Source: Chrysopilus asiliformis (Eukaryota; Arthropoda; Insecta; Diptera; Rhagionidae). Taken from it: a DNA stretch of 64,000 bases. The position numbers and the translations under genes were made by a program. The notes below the pieces were generated by a model. The model made no database searches and had not been told where the DNA came from. It worked only from the letters and a program-made list of their open reading frames with translations. The stretch covers positions 31,461,943 to 31,525,942 of the forward strand of contig OZ035962.1 in assembly GCA_964034945.1 (NCBI GenBank), written 5' to 3'. Numbering within the stretch: position 1 is the first letter of the stretch; every line of letters begins with the position of its first letter. Below are positions 1 through 13,900 of the stretch, piece by piece.

Positions 1-1850
1 GTGCCAATTACCAATGAATTCTTACAAAATTTTTTGATTAACCAGTAATTTAACTTTAGAATATAATTTTCATTTAAAAAATAAAAGTCTACAACTAAAA
101 AGGAACTTTAAAATTCATTACGTTTTCTTGTACGATTAGAAGGAAGTTGACGCAACGGTATACCAAGTGTATTGACATAATACCAATTTCTCACAGCACA
201 TTTTTTATATTGAAAATTTCAATAATATAAAAAGCCTTTGGTGAAGGTTGTAAAGCTCAAAGTCCCTTGCAATGGGGAAAAATAACGCATTATATTAATG
301 CACTTGATATGACACATTACTTAGCTTATTTAGCGTTAAAAAAGAGATTTCATACTATTATTCATATAAAGGAAATCTATACAGAAAAAGTATTTATGCA
401 ATTGTTTGCTGGTTATTAAATTAAAAAAATTAATTAAGTACATTACGATTATTATATTTTGTATTGGGGTTAAATGTGGCACACTATTTGTGTGCCTAGT
501 GGTATAAACGCATTTGAATAACATGAAAAAGTTGCAAATTTTGTATGAATTATGATCGACAAATTCAGAGGTCCTATTATTGCATGCGGTTGTAATCCGA
601 ACGATCGGAGCTTGTGTGTTGTTGTTAGTGTTTTCTGCTAACAACAGGAAAATCCCAATCGTGGACATTACTATCGTATTCCATGATAGACCCCCAGATA
701 TTCGTTTTTTTTGTACTGTTTTTAAACGTACTCAACCCATTTACACAATTTTTGCGAATTTAAAAAATACGTTTTTCAACTTAGTTCAATTTCTCACTGT
801 TTTTTCGATCTTTATTTGGAAGCAAATGCGTTAACGTTAAATATTTTTAGCGTAAAAAACTGATTAGGGACTTATTATTCCACTAAAACAAAGCACCATA
901 CTTTTTTTATCTCCCAATAGAAATATGATGTGTTTTGGAAGCGTTTGTTTTTATTTTACGAAACAATTTCGAACTAAATTTTGCATTTTCAATTATTGAT
1001 TTTATTTTTCAATTGATGTTGTGAATTTGTGTTTTCAGCACAATAAAATATGGACCAGATTTTACTTTTCAATCAACATAAATTTTTTTTTTCAGATATA
1101 AAATTGAATAGATTTTAATTCAAAATTCATGGAAATAACAAGGCAAGAGGGCATACATTTTAAATTTCTACAAATTTCGATTTTTAGCGTTTCGTTTTTA
1201 GAAAAAATATTTCTCCATCTTATCATTTTAATGGCATCACACGGGCAAAACTTATGTCTAGTCGACTATTTGGGTTAGATAGCAATGATCAATCACTAGA
1301 AAATTTCAATGAAAAATATTTTAAACAACATCAACTGAAAATATTAAAGTGAAAACCAATTAAATTGAACTAAAAACTCTTAAAACGCATTCCAATCAAT
1401 TATTTTTGGTACTAAAAAAGCAGTTAATTAATCAATGTCAAATAATTTCTCCCATTAGTTTCGACTAAAGAATTATGACATTTTTAGTGCATCCCAGGCA
1501 CCATCGCCGGGAGTTGGCACCCCAAAATTTAACACAAAATTTATCAAAATCTGATTTAATAATGCTATCCAAATTTAAGTTTTTTTCAAACTAAATTATA
1601 GACTCTTCTGCTAATTAGCAATTAATTAATGAAACATTTCTTATGGATAGTGTCTTTTATAAATAGCTGATCCTCATTAGTATAGAATTTCCTTCATTAG
1701 TTTTTCTTCTTTTGTGCTTTTTAGCTTTTCATCTTTTTTCAAATAAATATTATAAAGATAGTCGTATTTAAATTATTCATAGAATAACAAGAGTTTTGTT
1801 CCTAACAACAAAAAAGGAAATTAATTATTTTTCTTAAGTAGCTCCCAAAA
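1..1850. other. 3' flank of cueball, no gene recognised
   Basis: AT-rich DNA that must contain the 3' untranslated region of cueball next to 1851. Reading frames of 84-110 codons at 336-834 overlap on opposite strands and show no family resemblance. I see no repeat or RNA gene with confidence. Confidence 0.5.
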
Positions 1851-1958
1851 TCAATATAGATCCTCCTCCATATTATTTATTAAAACTTTCTTATCCTCTT
1901 TGGTGCTACTTTCAGTATATGTAAGATTTTGCTGAAGAAGTTTTGGATCGAAACATGG
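1851..1958 (-). CDS. cue: cueball exon 4 (C-terminus)
   Basis: After a 124-bp intron (1959-2082, GTAAGT...TTTTCCAG) the frame continues in phase 0 with [10 protein letters not shown] and ends NNMEEDLY then TGA at 1853-1851. The PCFDPKL start and acidic EDLY end correspond to the terminus of cueball proteins known from Drosophila, so the gene is complete at the 3' end. No convincing polyadenylation signal could be assigned downstream. Confidence 0.92.
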   Translation of the reverse strand, partial: PCFDPKLLQQNLTYTESSTKEDKKVLINNMEEDLY

Positions 1959-4900
1959 CTGGAAAATTGAAAGAAAGATTTTTATTAAGTTTTTCAGTAA
2001 ATTTTAGACAATTATTAAAAGTTAAAAAAATTCTTTAAAAGATTTGATGTAAAAAAAAAACTTCATTCTTTAATAAACTTACCGTTTCACAAATATTCAT
2101 ATTACAGCAATTTTCGATTGTAATTTCACACTGCTCTGTTGCTAGCGGCCTGCTTGTTAATGGCGTCTGGGAAATATTTTTCTGTACACGGAAGGTTTTC
2201 TTGATTCTTGGTCTAGCTGGCTTATAAATTCGACGAATTGATTGGATAATTAGGAGTATTAGGAATAAGGCGACAACAACACCAGCAAAAACAAATATGA
2301 TTGTTTTGTTGTAAACAGTATTGCAATTTCCTTCATTTTGAGCTGGTGGCGAATACTTATCTGCTAATATTTCATTATTGTGGATGAGTTTTTCTGGCGA
2401 TTCGTAGTATTCCTCGCATCTAGAAAATGTTAAAAAAAAATGTTAAAATGCATTAAATAAGCTTTTGGTAATTTTTTTATGAGTTCAAATGACCAGATGC
2501 AATTTTCGACACCTCTTGATTTTCGGGGAAGCAGAAAAAAATATTGATGAACAATTGACACTCAGCTGGACCAAAAAAAATTGTACATAACGCGAAATAT
2601 CTTACGAAATTTTTCAATACGATCAATAAATTTGGATATTTTTATGATGGATGTTATTTTGAAAAGGGATTAAGTGGAGGAAATTATGATGATGTCCGTG
2701 CATCTGTCTGAGGATTTGTCCGTTTTGTGTATCTTAAATGCGTTGAGCTAGCTTGTAAATCAGGCTTACGAAAATCGTAGTTTTCTATAAACTTTTGAAA
2801 AAGTAACCTCCTTTACGGTTCTAAACATATTTCAAAAAAATTAAGTTGTTTGAAAATTTCTCGGAAAATGTGCGCTTTTGAAAAAAAGCATTAAACCAAA
2901 TTAACAAAAAAATCAAATTTTCTACATTTTTCCTTTAACGGTTTTTACGTATCTTCGCCAGTTCTCGAGATACTTCAAAAAATATCTTTTACATATTTTT
3001 CCGAAACTAAATATTACAGAGATAAGTTTTATGTTGATCACAACTGATATTTTAACAATTAAATGATGTGGCATAAGGATGTTTATTTTCTCATTAAGGA
3101 CTGTTACAACCATCCTAAAAATATAAACGTGCGTCAGCTATGTAGGAGGTTTGCAGATCTCTGATAATGAATAGTGTTGGATTTTTGGATTAAGGCAAAC
3201 TAATTTAATCGTTCAAATACAAAAGAACAATAGATTTGATCGATAACAACAAGGAAATTGATAAGTTTTACATTAATAGCACTACATCACTATGAAATAT
3301 GGTGGGTTTTCTTTTAATAAAATTAATTGACTTTCTTAATATTGTAAAATTAACTTAATGAAAACCCCTATTTTTTTATTACATTTTTTATTTTATTTAT
3401 GTTGAAAGATAAAATATAGAAAGAAAAGTGAAAGGAAAAAAAAAGAAATACATACTATTTTGAGTGCGCGTATTTTGGAAAGCATGTAAGGCACAGCTGT
3501 GGTTTTTTCAGGGTATTGTGCTCAGAACGTGGTCGTCCTTTTTAGGGATTTCCGTGTACCTTCACGATCATGCGACCAAAAACGTGCGACATAAAAATCC
3601 TTGCACAAAAAGTACAAAAAGGACCGGTTGACAGCCCATATTGGTCGAAAAGTTCATTTTGAGTAACAAGGAAGCCATTCGTTCACAAAAAGCTACGTGG
3701 CCTCCGGGGAAACATTACCGATTTTGCCGTGGCGTTCAATGTGTTAAAACCATTTTCAAAAATTTTCATGTATGTGTCTTATTATTATGTAAACTCAACA
3801 TGTACTGATAAACCGATCAAATTTACAAATATAAACATAACAAAAGCTATAATTGCCAATCTGGCAATTATTGAAAACCCGTATGGTGATATTCGTATCA
3901 AATATCGAACAGTTGTACTAAAATTCCACTTTGAAGTCAAACTTTCCAATAAGATTTTTTAAAATTTATTCCAATCGGATTTTGATGTATGGGAGTTTTA
4001 TGTAGGATCATATCCTGAATAACTTTTGTTCTTGGACTTTTTTGATAAGATGCACCGTTTTTGAGATATTCACATTTTCGTTCGTATGGGGGGTACCCCT
4101 CCTAATGGTCCATTTTTGCCCATTAACGAACTTAGCCTTGCATTTTACGAAAAACGGATCTGCGCAAAATTTCAAGTCTGTAGCTCAATCCGTGCGCCCG
4201 CAATCCGCGCCACAGACGGACGGACATGCAAAATTCAATTTTTTTATCATTTTAAACACACTGGTGTAATTCATTTTTGTGTGTAATGACGGGATCTTTG
4301 CGCTACAAACGATAAGGCAAATTTAATATAACCTTTGGTTTCACCATACGGGTATAACAACGTTTTGCGGAATAATATCATGTTTTTTTCAGGCAAAATT
4401 TAGAGGTCGAAATTCTACAATACTTGATTATAGGGTAAAGTCTGGTAATATGGCACCGCAGGTGATATGGCACCCTTTCAAATTCTCCCACTGGTGACAT
4501 TATATTCAAAGTCATTCTCACAAAACTTAGATCAGTTTCCCCAGTAAGGACGAAGTGTGAAAACCGCGACACGATAGCTCTTTCCCTTTTGTTTTTACGT
4601 GACAAAACAAGAAAAAAAAATTCAAATTTCAGACGAAATTTTTTTTGTTGTTTTTTGAGTGGCTGAATTTTGGTAAGTATAGTTGGAACAAGTTTGCTGT
4701 TCACAAACCAAAACAAGCAGAATCTGATTTGTTTTCGTTTGTATGTATGAAACAGAGTTGATTGAGCGCGAGTTTTCAGTAAAATATGAAAATCAGTGGC
4801 GATGTCTGAAAGGAGAAATGGCACCCTATGTCTGAGGTGATATGGAACGGGTGCCAAACCCGAGAAAACAAAAGGCTCGAATCCTTATTTCCTCAGAAAA

Positions 4901-7900
4901 CGTAACTAATCAATAAAATAAGTCAACTACGAAAAAACGAGCGATGGTTGATGAAACCACATCTAAAGAAGAAAATATTGCATTACAAGACGAATCCGAT
5001 GGGTTTGAAGATTTTGAGGAAAACATTTGCACTGGATGTGGTGAAGACTATGCTGAGACCACTAAACCCGACGAGTGGGTTAAATGCATTGTTTGCCATT
5101 TGTGGTCCCATGACTCATGCAGATCATTTGTCAACATTTGTAACTCGTGTGGCAAAAAGAACTTAAAAAACAAGTAGGGTACCATATCACCTAAGGTAGG
5201 GTGCCGTATCCCCCACACTTTTGGGGGATATGGTTTTTTCAATGAATTTATCTTTTATTAATTTTTTTACTTTTTTAGGAGTGAAATCCTATTTATTTTT
5301 TATTTTTGTTTTACTAGTTGATTTTAAGAATAAAAACGTTTTTGTTTGAATTAAAAATCTGTTTTACTTTTTGAGTTATGCCGATTTAAAAAAAGGGGTG
5401 CCATATCTCCCGACTTTACCCTACTACGTGTAAGAAAATAAATTATTTATCATACTACGGAAATTACAAAATCTTATCATACTACGTATAAGAAAACGAT
5501 TTTTTTAGGAATGGCAGGTGAAAACCTCAAAACGTTTATTAAAAAGAAGTACAAAACGTGAAATTTTGTAGAAATATTCTTAAGGAGTTCTTGTTATACA
5601 ACAAAATGCGGTAAGAAAAAAGTTTTGGATAAAGTTAATTTATCTTCCTTAATTTGATTAGTTTGTCAGTTCACATAAAAAAGATAAAAATCTTACATAA
5701 CAAAAAAATAAAATTAAAAGTATGTAATTAACAATCCGGTTAATGACCTCTACCTGATTCAGAATAGAATTTTTTTTAATCTCATTCTTATTATACAACA
5801 CATTTCTACACGCAGTTGATAATAAAACTTCATTAAGCTGGATACAATAAAAGTACACGATGATTGCATAATTGTAAGATAAATGTTTCAACAATGGAAA
5901 ATTGGCGCCAAATCAGATGGCATTCTCAGAATAGAAAAAATTATCTGCTACGCGAGCGACAAACCGCGTGGCAAATGAATCATAATTTTCTATTTTTGCA
6001 ACATTAAAAAAATACGTAAAACAAAAGCATGTGCTTTTCACCAACTGGTCAAAGAAATCGAGTTTGTTTAAGTTTTGCGCAAACGCTGAAAATAGATAAT
6101 TTTTTCCTTAATTGAAAGAAACATTTACATTTTTGAAAAGCTTAAAAAGTATTTTACTATAGAATTTTAAATTGTTTAAAATTTGTTTAGAAAAAGGAAA
6201 AAAAATATTTATACAATATTTTAGGTGTACTTGGCGTGATGGAAAATACGACTCATGTTTTAAAAGTACCTACAGATTGCTTTTTTGGGCAATTTTAAAC
6301 AATTGCGGTAAAAACTGATTGATTTAAAAAAAAAATACCTCTGGGTGTAAATTTCATATTTTTTCGCAAGTTTATTCTTTTTTTTAAAGGATTTTGTGAA
6401 TTTTTTAATGTACAGGAAACCTTTGATTTACAACAACTCGATATGACACGTTTCGACATACAACGCTCAGTTCGGTAACAAAACCGACCTCGAAATACGT
6501 TTCGATATACAACCCAAAAATTTTACCGCCCAAAAATGTTATAAATTGAGGGTTTCCTGTGTGGAAATTTCGATATTAGAGAAGATTTTATAATATTGGA
6601 TTTTTTAAATCTAATTTGCCTACTAACCTCTCTGCACATGCATTGAAAACATCCAACTTGATGTCTGCATGTCGATATCTACAAAGAAGATGGCAAATTT
6701 CCGTATTTTGCTCGCAGCGCTTGCCAGAAAACTGATCTGGACATTCACAAATGGCGTTTCCATCATCCATTCGACACGTACCTCCGTTTAAACAAAACAT
6801 GTCTGAGCATTTCGACGTTTGACATCGCTCCCCGTAGAAACCCTTTTGACAAACGCATTGCGGAAGTCCTATTGACGAAATACTACAAGTTCCATGAACG
6901 CAATAATTGTGACAATCGTCGCGTTCGCACCGTTCTCCTGTAAATCCTAAATTGCAAACACAAGATCCACTAGTGGGATTATATTCGCCTTTGTTCAAGC
7001 AAAGAATTCTCTTGCCCGCTTTATCTTCCTCTTTGACCTCGATATTCGTCGATCGGGGCCTAATCAGAAGTGATTTGATTTTTTTAATGGTTTCCTGGCA
7101 CTCGTTGTCATTTTCGAAATTCGACAGGAAGTAGGAACGTGAAATGATTCCTTTTGGTCTGGTTTTGAAGGTCTGCACCTTTAATGGTTCGTGATTGTCG
7201 GAATTCTGTTTGGGCACCTGCCAAACCGATCGATGTGTGAAATCAGTCCAGTAGATGGAATCCCGCGTCACAACCAGATTTAATGGATTGTTGTTTTGCC
7301 TTTCGACAACAATTTGTCGATTGGTGCCATCGAAATTTGAGCTCTCGACGGTGAAATGTGTCCCCTGTTGATTGACCACCCAATATAGCTGCCGGGTGTA
7401 CTGATCGACTACAATTCCGCGAGGCATGAATAGATTCGTCTGAACGATAACCTCTCGATTTTTCCCATCCAGAGTGGATCGCTCAATTGACGGCTTCTCT
7501 CTATTCAAATTGGTCCAGTACAGCATTCGCCGACATGTATCCACCGCAATACCATCGGGTATCACGCCTTCATTAGAAAAATCGAACAGAACACTTGGCG
7601 TTGTTGAATTCTGTTTCAATCGATAGATTTTCTTATTCGCCGCATCTGTCCAGTAAATTGTTCGGTCGAGTTCATCGAATGCAATTCCCTGGATGAGTTC
7701 ATGTTGCGTCTTCTTTGACACAATTTCCTCGATTGCATTGTTATAATCGGAATTCGCTGATGGACTCAGGGAGAATATACTGCTGTCATTGTGCAATTGA
7801 TCATTGAAGTAGATTCGTTCGGAACTCTCGTCAAATGTAATTGCGACGAGGTCTTTGAACTGAGGCGAAATGGTTGTCGTCAACACATTCCAATGTGAAT

Positions 7901-10900
7901 CGAAGAAAACTATCTGTGATTCTGTTGTTACTGCAAAATCTGCAATAGTAAAAAAAAAATGCAATTAAAATTAAAATCTAATATGAAGGGTAAAAAAAGT
8001 TGCATACAATGTTTTTAGGACTTTTTTTTAGGATTCTTCGTTTTAGGAAAATTAAAAAAAAAAGGATTTTTAAGGAAATTTTAACAAGCCTATAAAATAA
8101 TATTTTTTGAAATATTCTGGGTTCTTTTTTTGCCTGTGAAAGCTATGAAATACTAAGCGTGTTGCGTTTCTGCATTTTGCAAATTTTAAAGACAGTTAAA
8201 CAAATTTAGATATTCTCCTCTTTATTTGCACAACCAAACAAATAAGGATTATGTCAATAAGAATTTTCTTTTTAAAACAAAAGCGTCCAAATTGGTTTGG
8301 CTGTCCTTAAAAATCGCGTAATGCGACAAAGCAACGAACTTGGTATGCCATAGCTTTGACATCGAACCGCTGGTTACGGGAAATTGCTAGTCAGATAAAA
8401 TACATAGGGTTAAAAAAGGACGATAAAAAAAAAAGTTTACAGACCCCGCTCTACGCTGCTGTCTGGGACTCTGGTATTGATAGTTTAAAACAAAAACATA
8501 ACAAAAGCTATAATTGCCAATCTGGCAATCATTGGAGACCCGTATGGTGATATTCGTATCAAAATTCGAACAGTTATACCAAAATTCCACTTTGAAGTCA
8601 AACTTTCCAATAAGATTTTTTAAAATTTATTCCAATCGGATTTTGATGTATGGGAGTTTTACGTAAAATCATGTCCTAAATAACTTTTGTTCTTGCACTT
8701 TTTTGATAAGATGCACCGTTTTTGAGATATTCGCAAAAAACGTTTTCGTTCGTATGGGGGGTCCTTAGCCTTGCATTTTACGAAAAACGGATCTGTGCAA
8801 ACTTTCAAGTCTCTAGCTCAATCCGTGCGCCCGCAATCCGCGCCACAGACAGACGGACAGACGGACAGACAGACAGACAGACAGACGGACAGACAGACAG
8901 ACGGACGGACATGCAGAAATTAATTATTTTTATCATTCTAAACACACTGGTGTAATTCATTTTTGTGTGTGATGACGGGATCTTGGCGTTACAAACGGTA
9001 AGGCAAAGTTAATATACCCTTTGGTTTCACCATACGGGTATAAACATTGAGAATGTCGCAATTCATAAATCTTTAATTCTGAATTTAAAAAAATCATGAT
9101 AAAAGATTACTTTGCTCACGAAATTGTGAAATTTTTGCACTAAATCGTGCTAATAAAAGCATTATCGAATTTTATTTGCCAAATCCATAAAACTACGAAA
9201 CAATATTGAGAGTTTTGTGCGTAATTTCTTAATTACGCGGTTGTCAATTAATCAGTAAAGATCAATAAAAAATCAAATAATCTAAAAATCATAAAAAAAT
9301 ATCAACGGAATAGCTTAACCACTTTAACTGCATTCGTGGTAAAAAAATAACATACGCATAAAGCAAGAGTTCGATATGAGGCCAACCACTTGTTGATTTT
9401 TATTTTATTTTGACATTGCATAATCCATCGATTCCAAATCATTATCATGCGTTGCGATAAAAAAACGGAATTGATAATATTGGTATTCAACTTCATGTTA
9501 GGTATGTGTCAAGGCATTAAGCCGAAGTCAAACTGATTGACAGTTTTATGATTAAACAAATAATTAAATCATGGAAACCGCAATAGATGCCACGAATTTC
9601 GGTTTAGAGATATTCAGAAAACATTGTCAAGGCTGCAGTTCCGATAGTCATTTGAGATACAAAATTTTATTGTGGTCAATGACTTTTGTCAAAAATAATA
9701 AAATGTTTGTTTTGATCTTTAATAACGGTATTTCAATAACATAATAAAGATTAAACTTTTATAAAATATTCTCTCTGTATCTGAAGTTTTTTTTTTTAAC
9801 AAAAATGCAATAAAATTTCAATAAACGACGTTGAATCTTTTTCTAGATTTATATATTGTATATGGGTGAAGTTTTTGAATTTCAATATTTTTGAATTTTT
9901 GTAATGAAAACTGTTGTTTTGAAGAAAAGGGTCTTTCAATAAGGAAGCTCGAAGTTTGTTAGGTGCTAGCGGCCATGTTGTTAAAGCAACGTCTGTCAAA
10001 TTTGTTCAGTAGTGTATGGCAAACCACAATGGAAGGTTATAGCGTTGAACAACGTGTGCAAATTTTTCACTATGAAACTCATTTTCCATTTGCGACGAGG
10101 CTTTTTTTTATGAATGGACAAAAATTGTCGGATTTGGGGCGATACGAATCCACACGAGATACACAAGCACCAAATGCATCCCGAGAAAGTCACTATTTGC
10201 TGCGGATTTTGGTCTGGCGGAATCGTGGGTCCGTACTTCTTCCAAAATGAAACTGGCATTGCTATAACCTTTAACGTCGAGCGCTACAGATTGATGATAA
10301 GTAACTTCTTGTGGCCTAAAATGGATGACATGGACACCAACAACATGTGATTCCAACAGGACGGCGCTACGTGCCACACAGCGCATGCCACGATGGACAC
10401 TCTGCACTAGCGGTTTGCCGGCATGGTTATCTCGCGCTGGGGCTACGTGAACTGGCCACCGAGATCGTGCGATTTAACGCCTTTAGACTTCTTCCTTTGG
10501 GGGCAATCTTAAATCGCAGGTCTATGCAAAGAAACCGCAAACAATTGATGCCCTGAAAGTCAACATAACGAACGACATCCAGCAAATTCAGCCAGATTTA
10601 TGTGACAAAGTCATTGGACCTCCCGAATACGTGCCACCAAGCAAAGCCGCGGCGGACATTTGAACGACGTTATATTCCATACTTAATGCCATAAAATATT
10701 CTTTCAAACAAAAAAAAAATGAGTGGATATCTCACACACAACTTGGTTTATTTACATTTAAAAATCGAGCGTTCTTTTACATTTTAATTCACATACAATC
10801 CAAAATTAAACAATAATTTTTGAATGAAGCAATTATTCAAAAAAACCCAATCAGATTCTTCACTGTCCTAAATAAAATTATGCATACACCCAAAACATTC

Positions 10901-13900
10901 ACGGTTGTGATTTTCTTGAGGCTACTGCATCAGTAAAAGAAACCCAATAAAGATGACAAAATAGACCTCAACAAATCGATTCGGTGTGATTTTTTTTGAA
11001 AAAGTTTTCTCATAATTTATATGGTTGTTCGTTGGTCCTCAACAAAGACCAACTACCGTCCGCCTTGATGACGTGTAAAATGGTCAAGGTGCAGACTTTT
11101 TAGTGTCCAATCGAAGAAAAAAAAACCTTGGAAACTGGAACTCCACCAAGACTTTGCATAATGCAGCGCAATTAAGTCACGAATCATTGATGAACCGTAA
11201 GCAAGTATCGGGCAGGTTTCGGTGATTTTTTTTTGTTTCTCTGGTTTAACCAATTTATATGCATTGACGCGGATTGAATGACGCGTGCCAAAATGATGTT
11301 CCGGTTTTTACTTTAAAATTTCAATCCGGTGTCTATGGCGCCGCAGGTCAAATGACGAACAATGTTTTGAGTGACTCGTTGGAGTTATACGTAGTGCTAC
11401 CCGGTTTTATTTATTTCAACATTAAAAGCCCCCCTTTTTGTTAATTAATATTGAAATCTGATTAGCATCACATCAAGAGGATGTCGTAAAAAGTAGTTTT
11501 TGCTTCGAATGTAAGAAGTAATTTTTTTTCGAGAAATTAATTCAATTGAAACTGAAATAAAGATATGGAAAAATTGTTCAGGCAGCGTTAGTCAAGTTTT
11601 GGCCCAAAGTACAATTGGTTTTTGAGAGAAGCAAAAATTAGTCAAAACTTCTGACCAAAAAACCCTCAGCCTATATTAAAAATTCATTGGACAACCTTAC
11701 AAATTTTGTCATTAATTCATTGTTTGCAACTTTTGTAAAATTGTAGATGCGGATAGCGGGGAAGAAAATTTTTAAGATACTCTATTTGAGGAGGCCTCTT
11801 TCTTTTTTCCTTTTCTTTTTTCCACATCAGAATACTGGGATCGAAATAAACGAGGAGCGATCATATTTTAAAAAATTCCAAAGGAAGCGTCGCAGTGCCT
11901 ATAGCCTTTATGGGACTCTGCAAAAATTATTTTGCAGGACATCTACAAGACCTACATTCGACCGAGACTTGAGTACAATTCGCACATTTGGGGTAGAGCC
12001 ACAAAACTGTCTTGCAGCTGCTGGACCGAATTCAAAAACGTGCGATCCGACTGATTGGAGCCAAGTCTGTGACAGATTCATTACCGTCTCTAGAGCATCG
12101 TTGCTCTGTTGGGGTACTCAGCATATTCTATAGATATTTTCATGGGAAATGTTCCACCCAAATTTTACAACTTTTTCCTCCACGGTATATTTTCCTAGAC
12201 CCTCACGTGCAGCGCGCACGACTTCGTCCTAGAGTCTCCCCATTGTCGTATAGTAAAGTTTAGGAATTCCCTCAACAACAAGACTGATTTACCATCCAAT
12301 GTGTTCCCCCGGACTATAACCCGCAAAAGTTCAAGGAGAACATAAAACGACATCTTCTTTCATTCTTCCGACCATCATGAGCTGTGCTTCGGCATTAAAG
12401 GGTCTTCCCCTAAGCTTTAGCTGGAACTATAAAAAAATGGGGAAGAAGGAAACGTGTAATCTAATTTTTTTTTATAAAAAAAATCGCATAAAAACTAGAA
12501 AATTGTATGTCGTCGAATTTAAGCGAACCAAAATTGGTTGCCAGGTTGGACGCTTTTTTGTAAATTGTAGATATATATTTTATGATAGCTCTACACTCTC
12601 CCCGAATGCAGGCGAATCCCCACGAACGCGAAAGTGTAGATCAAGCATCATCAGCTAGTGGCTCGGCTGGCTCATCACACAGATTGGCTTTAACAGCGTA
12701 GCCCTATAATCGACCTTTTATTGTGTGCTGTAATGCTTGTGTGTTGCGGTTTCAACCGTGCTTTGGAGTTGGAATCGGTGCTATATTTTAATGTGTAGTG
12801 GTTACAAATTTTGATTGTTAAGGGAGCGACAGTTACTTTGATGACCCCTGATGTAGAACCTTGATCTGCTTTGCTTAAGTTTAGCTACGTTCGGCTTGAA
12901 CCAGCTGCTTTCGTCTTTGTCCCCCGTTGCTTAAGTGAGTTTAGTTCTGTGTTTGAAAATTCAGCGAGTCCTTCAAGGTTCTCGTTCGCGACATTGTCCT
13001 GTATTTCGCTCGACTGTGGAGGCGTCATTAGCAATTCGAAAATGCTTCAAATGGTAAAGAGAATATTGTTTGCAATGTGTTCAAATATTGTAATTCCCAT
13101 AATAATTAATATCTATTATTGATCAAATATTTAACTCTATTTTGGATGTTCGTGTCACACGAATAGGTAAATTATAACATTTTCAAGTTGCTATTAATTA
13201 ATTTCGCAATGCTTTTTACTAATAGATCTCAATTAATAAAAAAGTTCGATTGACATTATCAAAAGCCATAAAAATATCCACAATTTTTGATCACGTCTAG
13301 TCTATAAAATTGGCCACCATGCGATTAAGAGTTCATTTGCATGTGGTGTTTTTTTTCTGGTCAGTATGCAAAATTATTGTTGCTGACGGATGGCATTAAT
13401 ATGCAATGAGCAAAATTAAAGTTTAACGTGCGCGAAACAATTTCTATTTCAAATTCTTGGACTCCCTTTAACACAGGCATCAAAAATCAGTTTGTTATTA
13501 AAAAAATTAACAGATCAGTGACAAAATATCGTGCTATTTTACTGCAGCGACAGCTATTTAAATAAACATTCCAAAGTGGATAGGGTTTTGTTTCAGTATG
13601 TAAATCTGTTAATTGTTTATTAATGGTGAAATTTAATATCTTTTAGGTAAGCATTTCCAACTCGATTTACTCCTAATAAATGACTTTAGGTGCTTTTAGT
13701 CACGTAGTCACTCAGTTTCGTGTATTCGAATGATAAAAATATTTTTTGAAAGTCACTCGGCTTTAAATATAAAACGTCTGGCATTACTTGTGAGACAAAA
13801 TATTCATTATAGTTAAAATATTTATTCCCTCACGCCATTTCGTTACGATTGTGTTTTCTTGTTAAGATTACCTTTCAGCTGATAAAAACCAATCGATTTT

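Noticed and set aside
4378..4857. 159-codon minus-strand frame
   Set aside because: It crosses the TIR of the pogo-like element and runs opposite to the recognisable zinc finger; composition is simple and no motif is seen.
6952..7134. Plus-strand frame of 60 codons
   Set aside because: Antisense shadow of cueball exon 2.
8846..8910. Regular CAGA/CGGA units considered as a CRISPR-like or minisatellite array
   Set aside because: Four-base units without spacers; present inside each RepA copy. A microsatellite, not an array.
11053..11253. 66-codon minus-strand frame right of the mariner-type fossil
   Set aside because: No transposase or other motif in any frame; not clearly part of the element.
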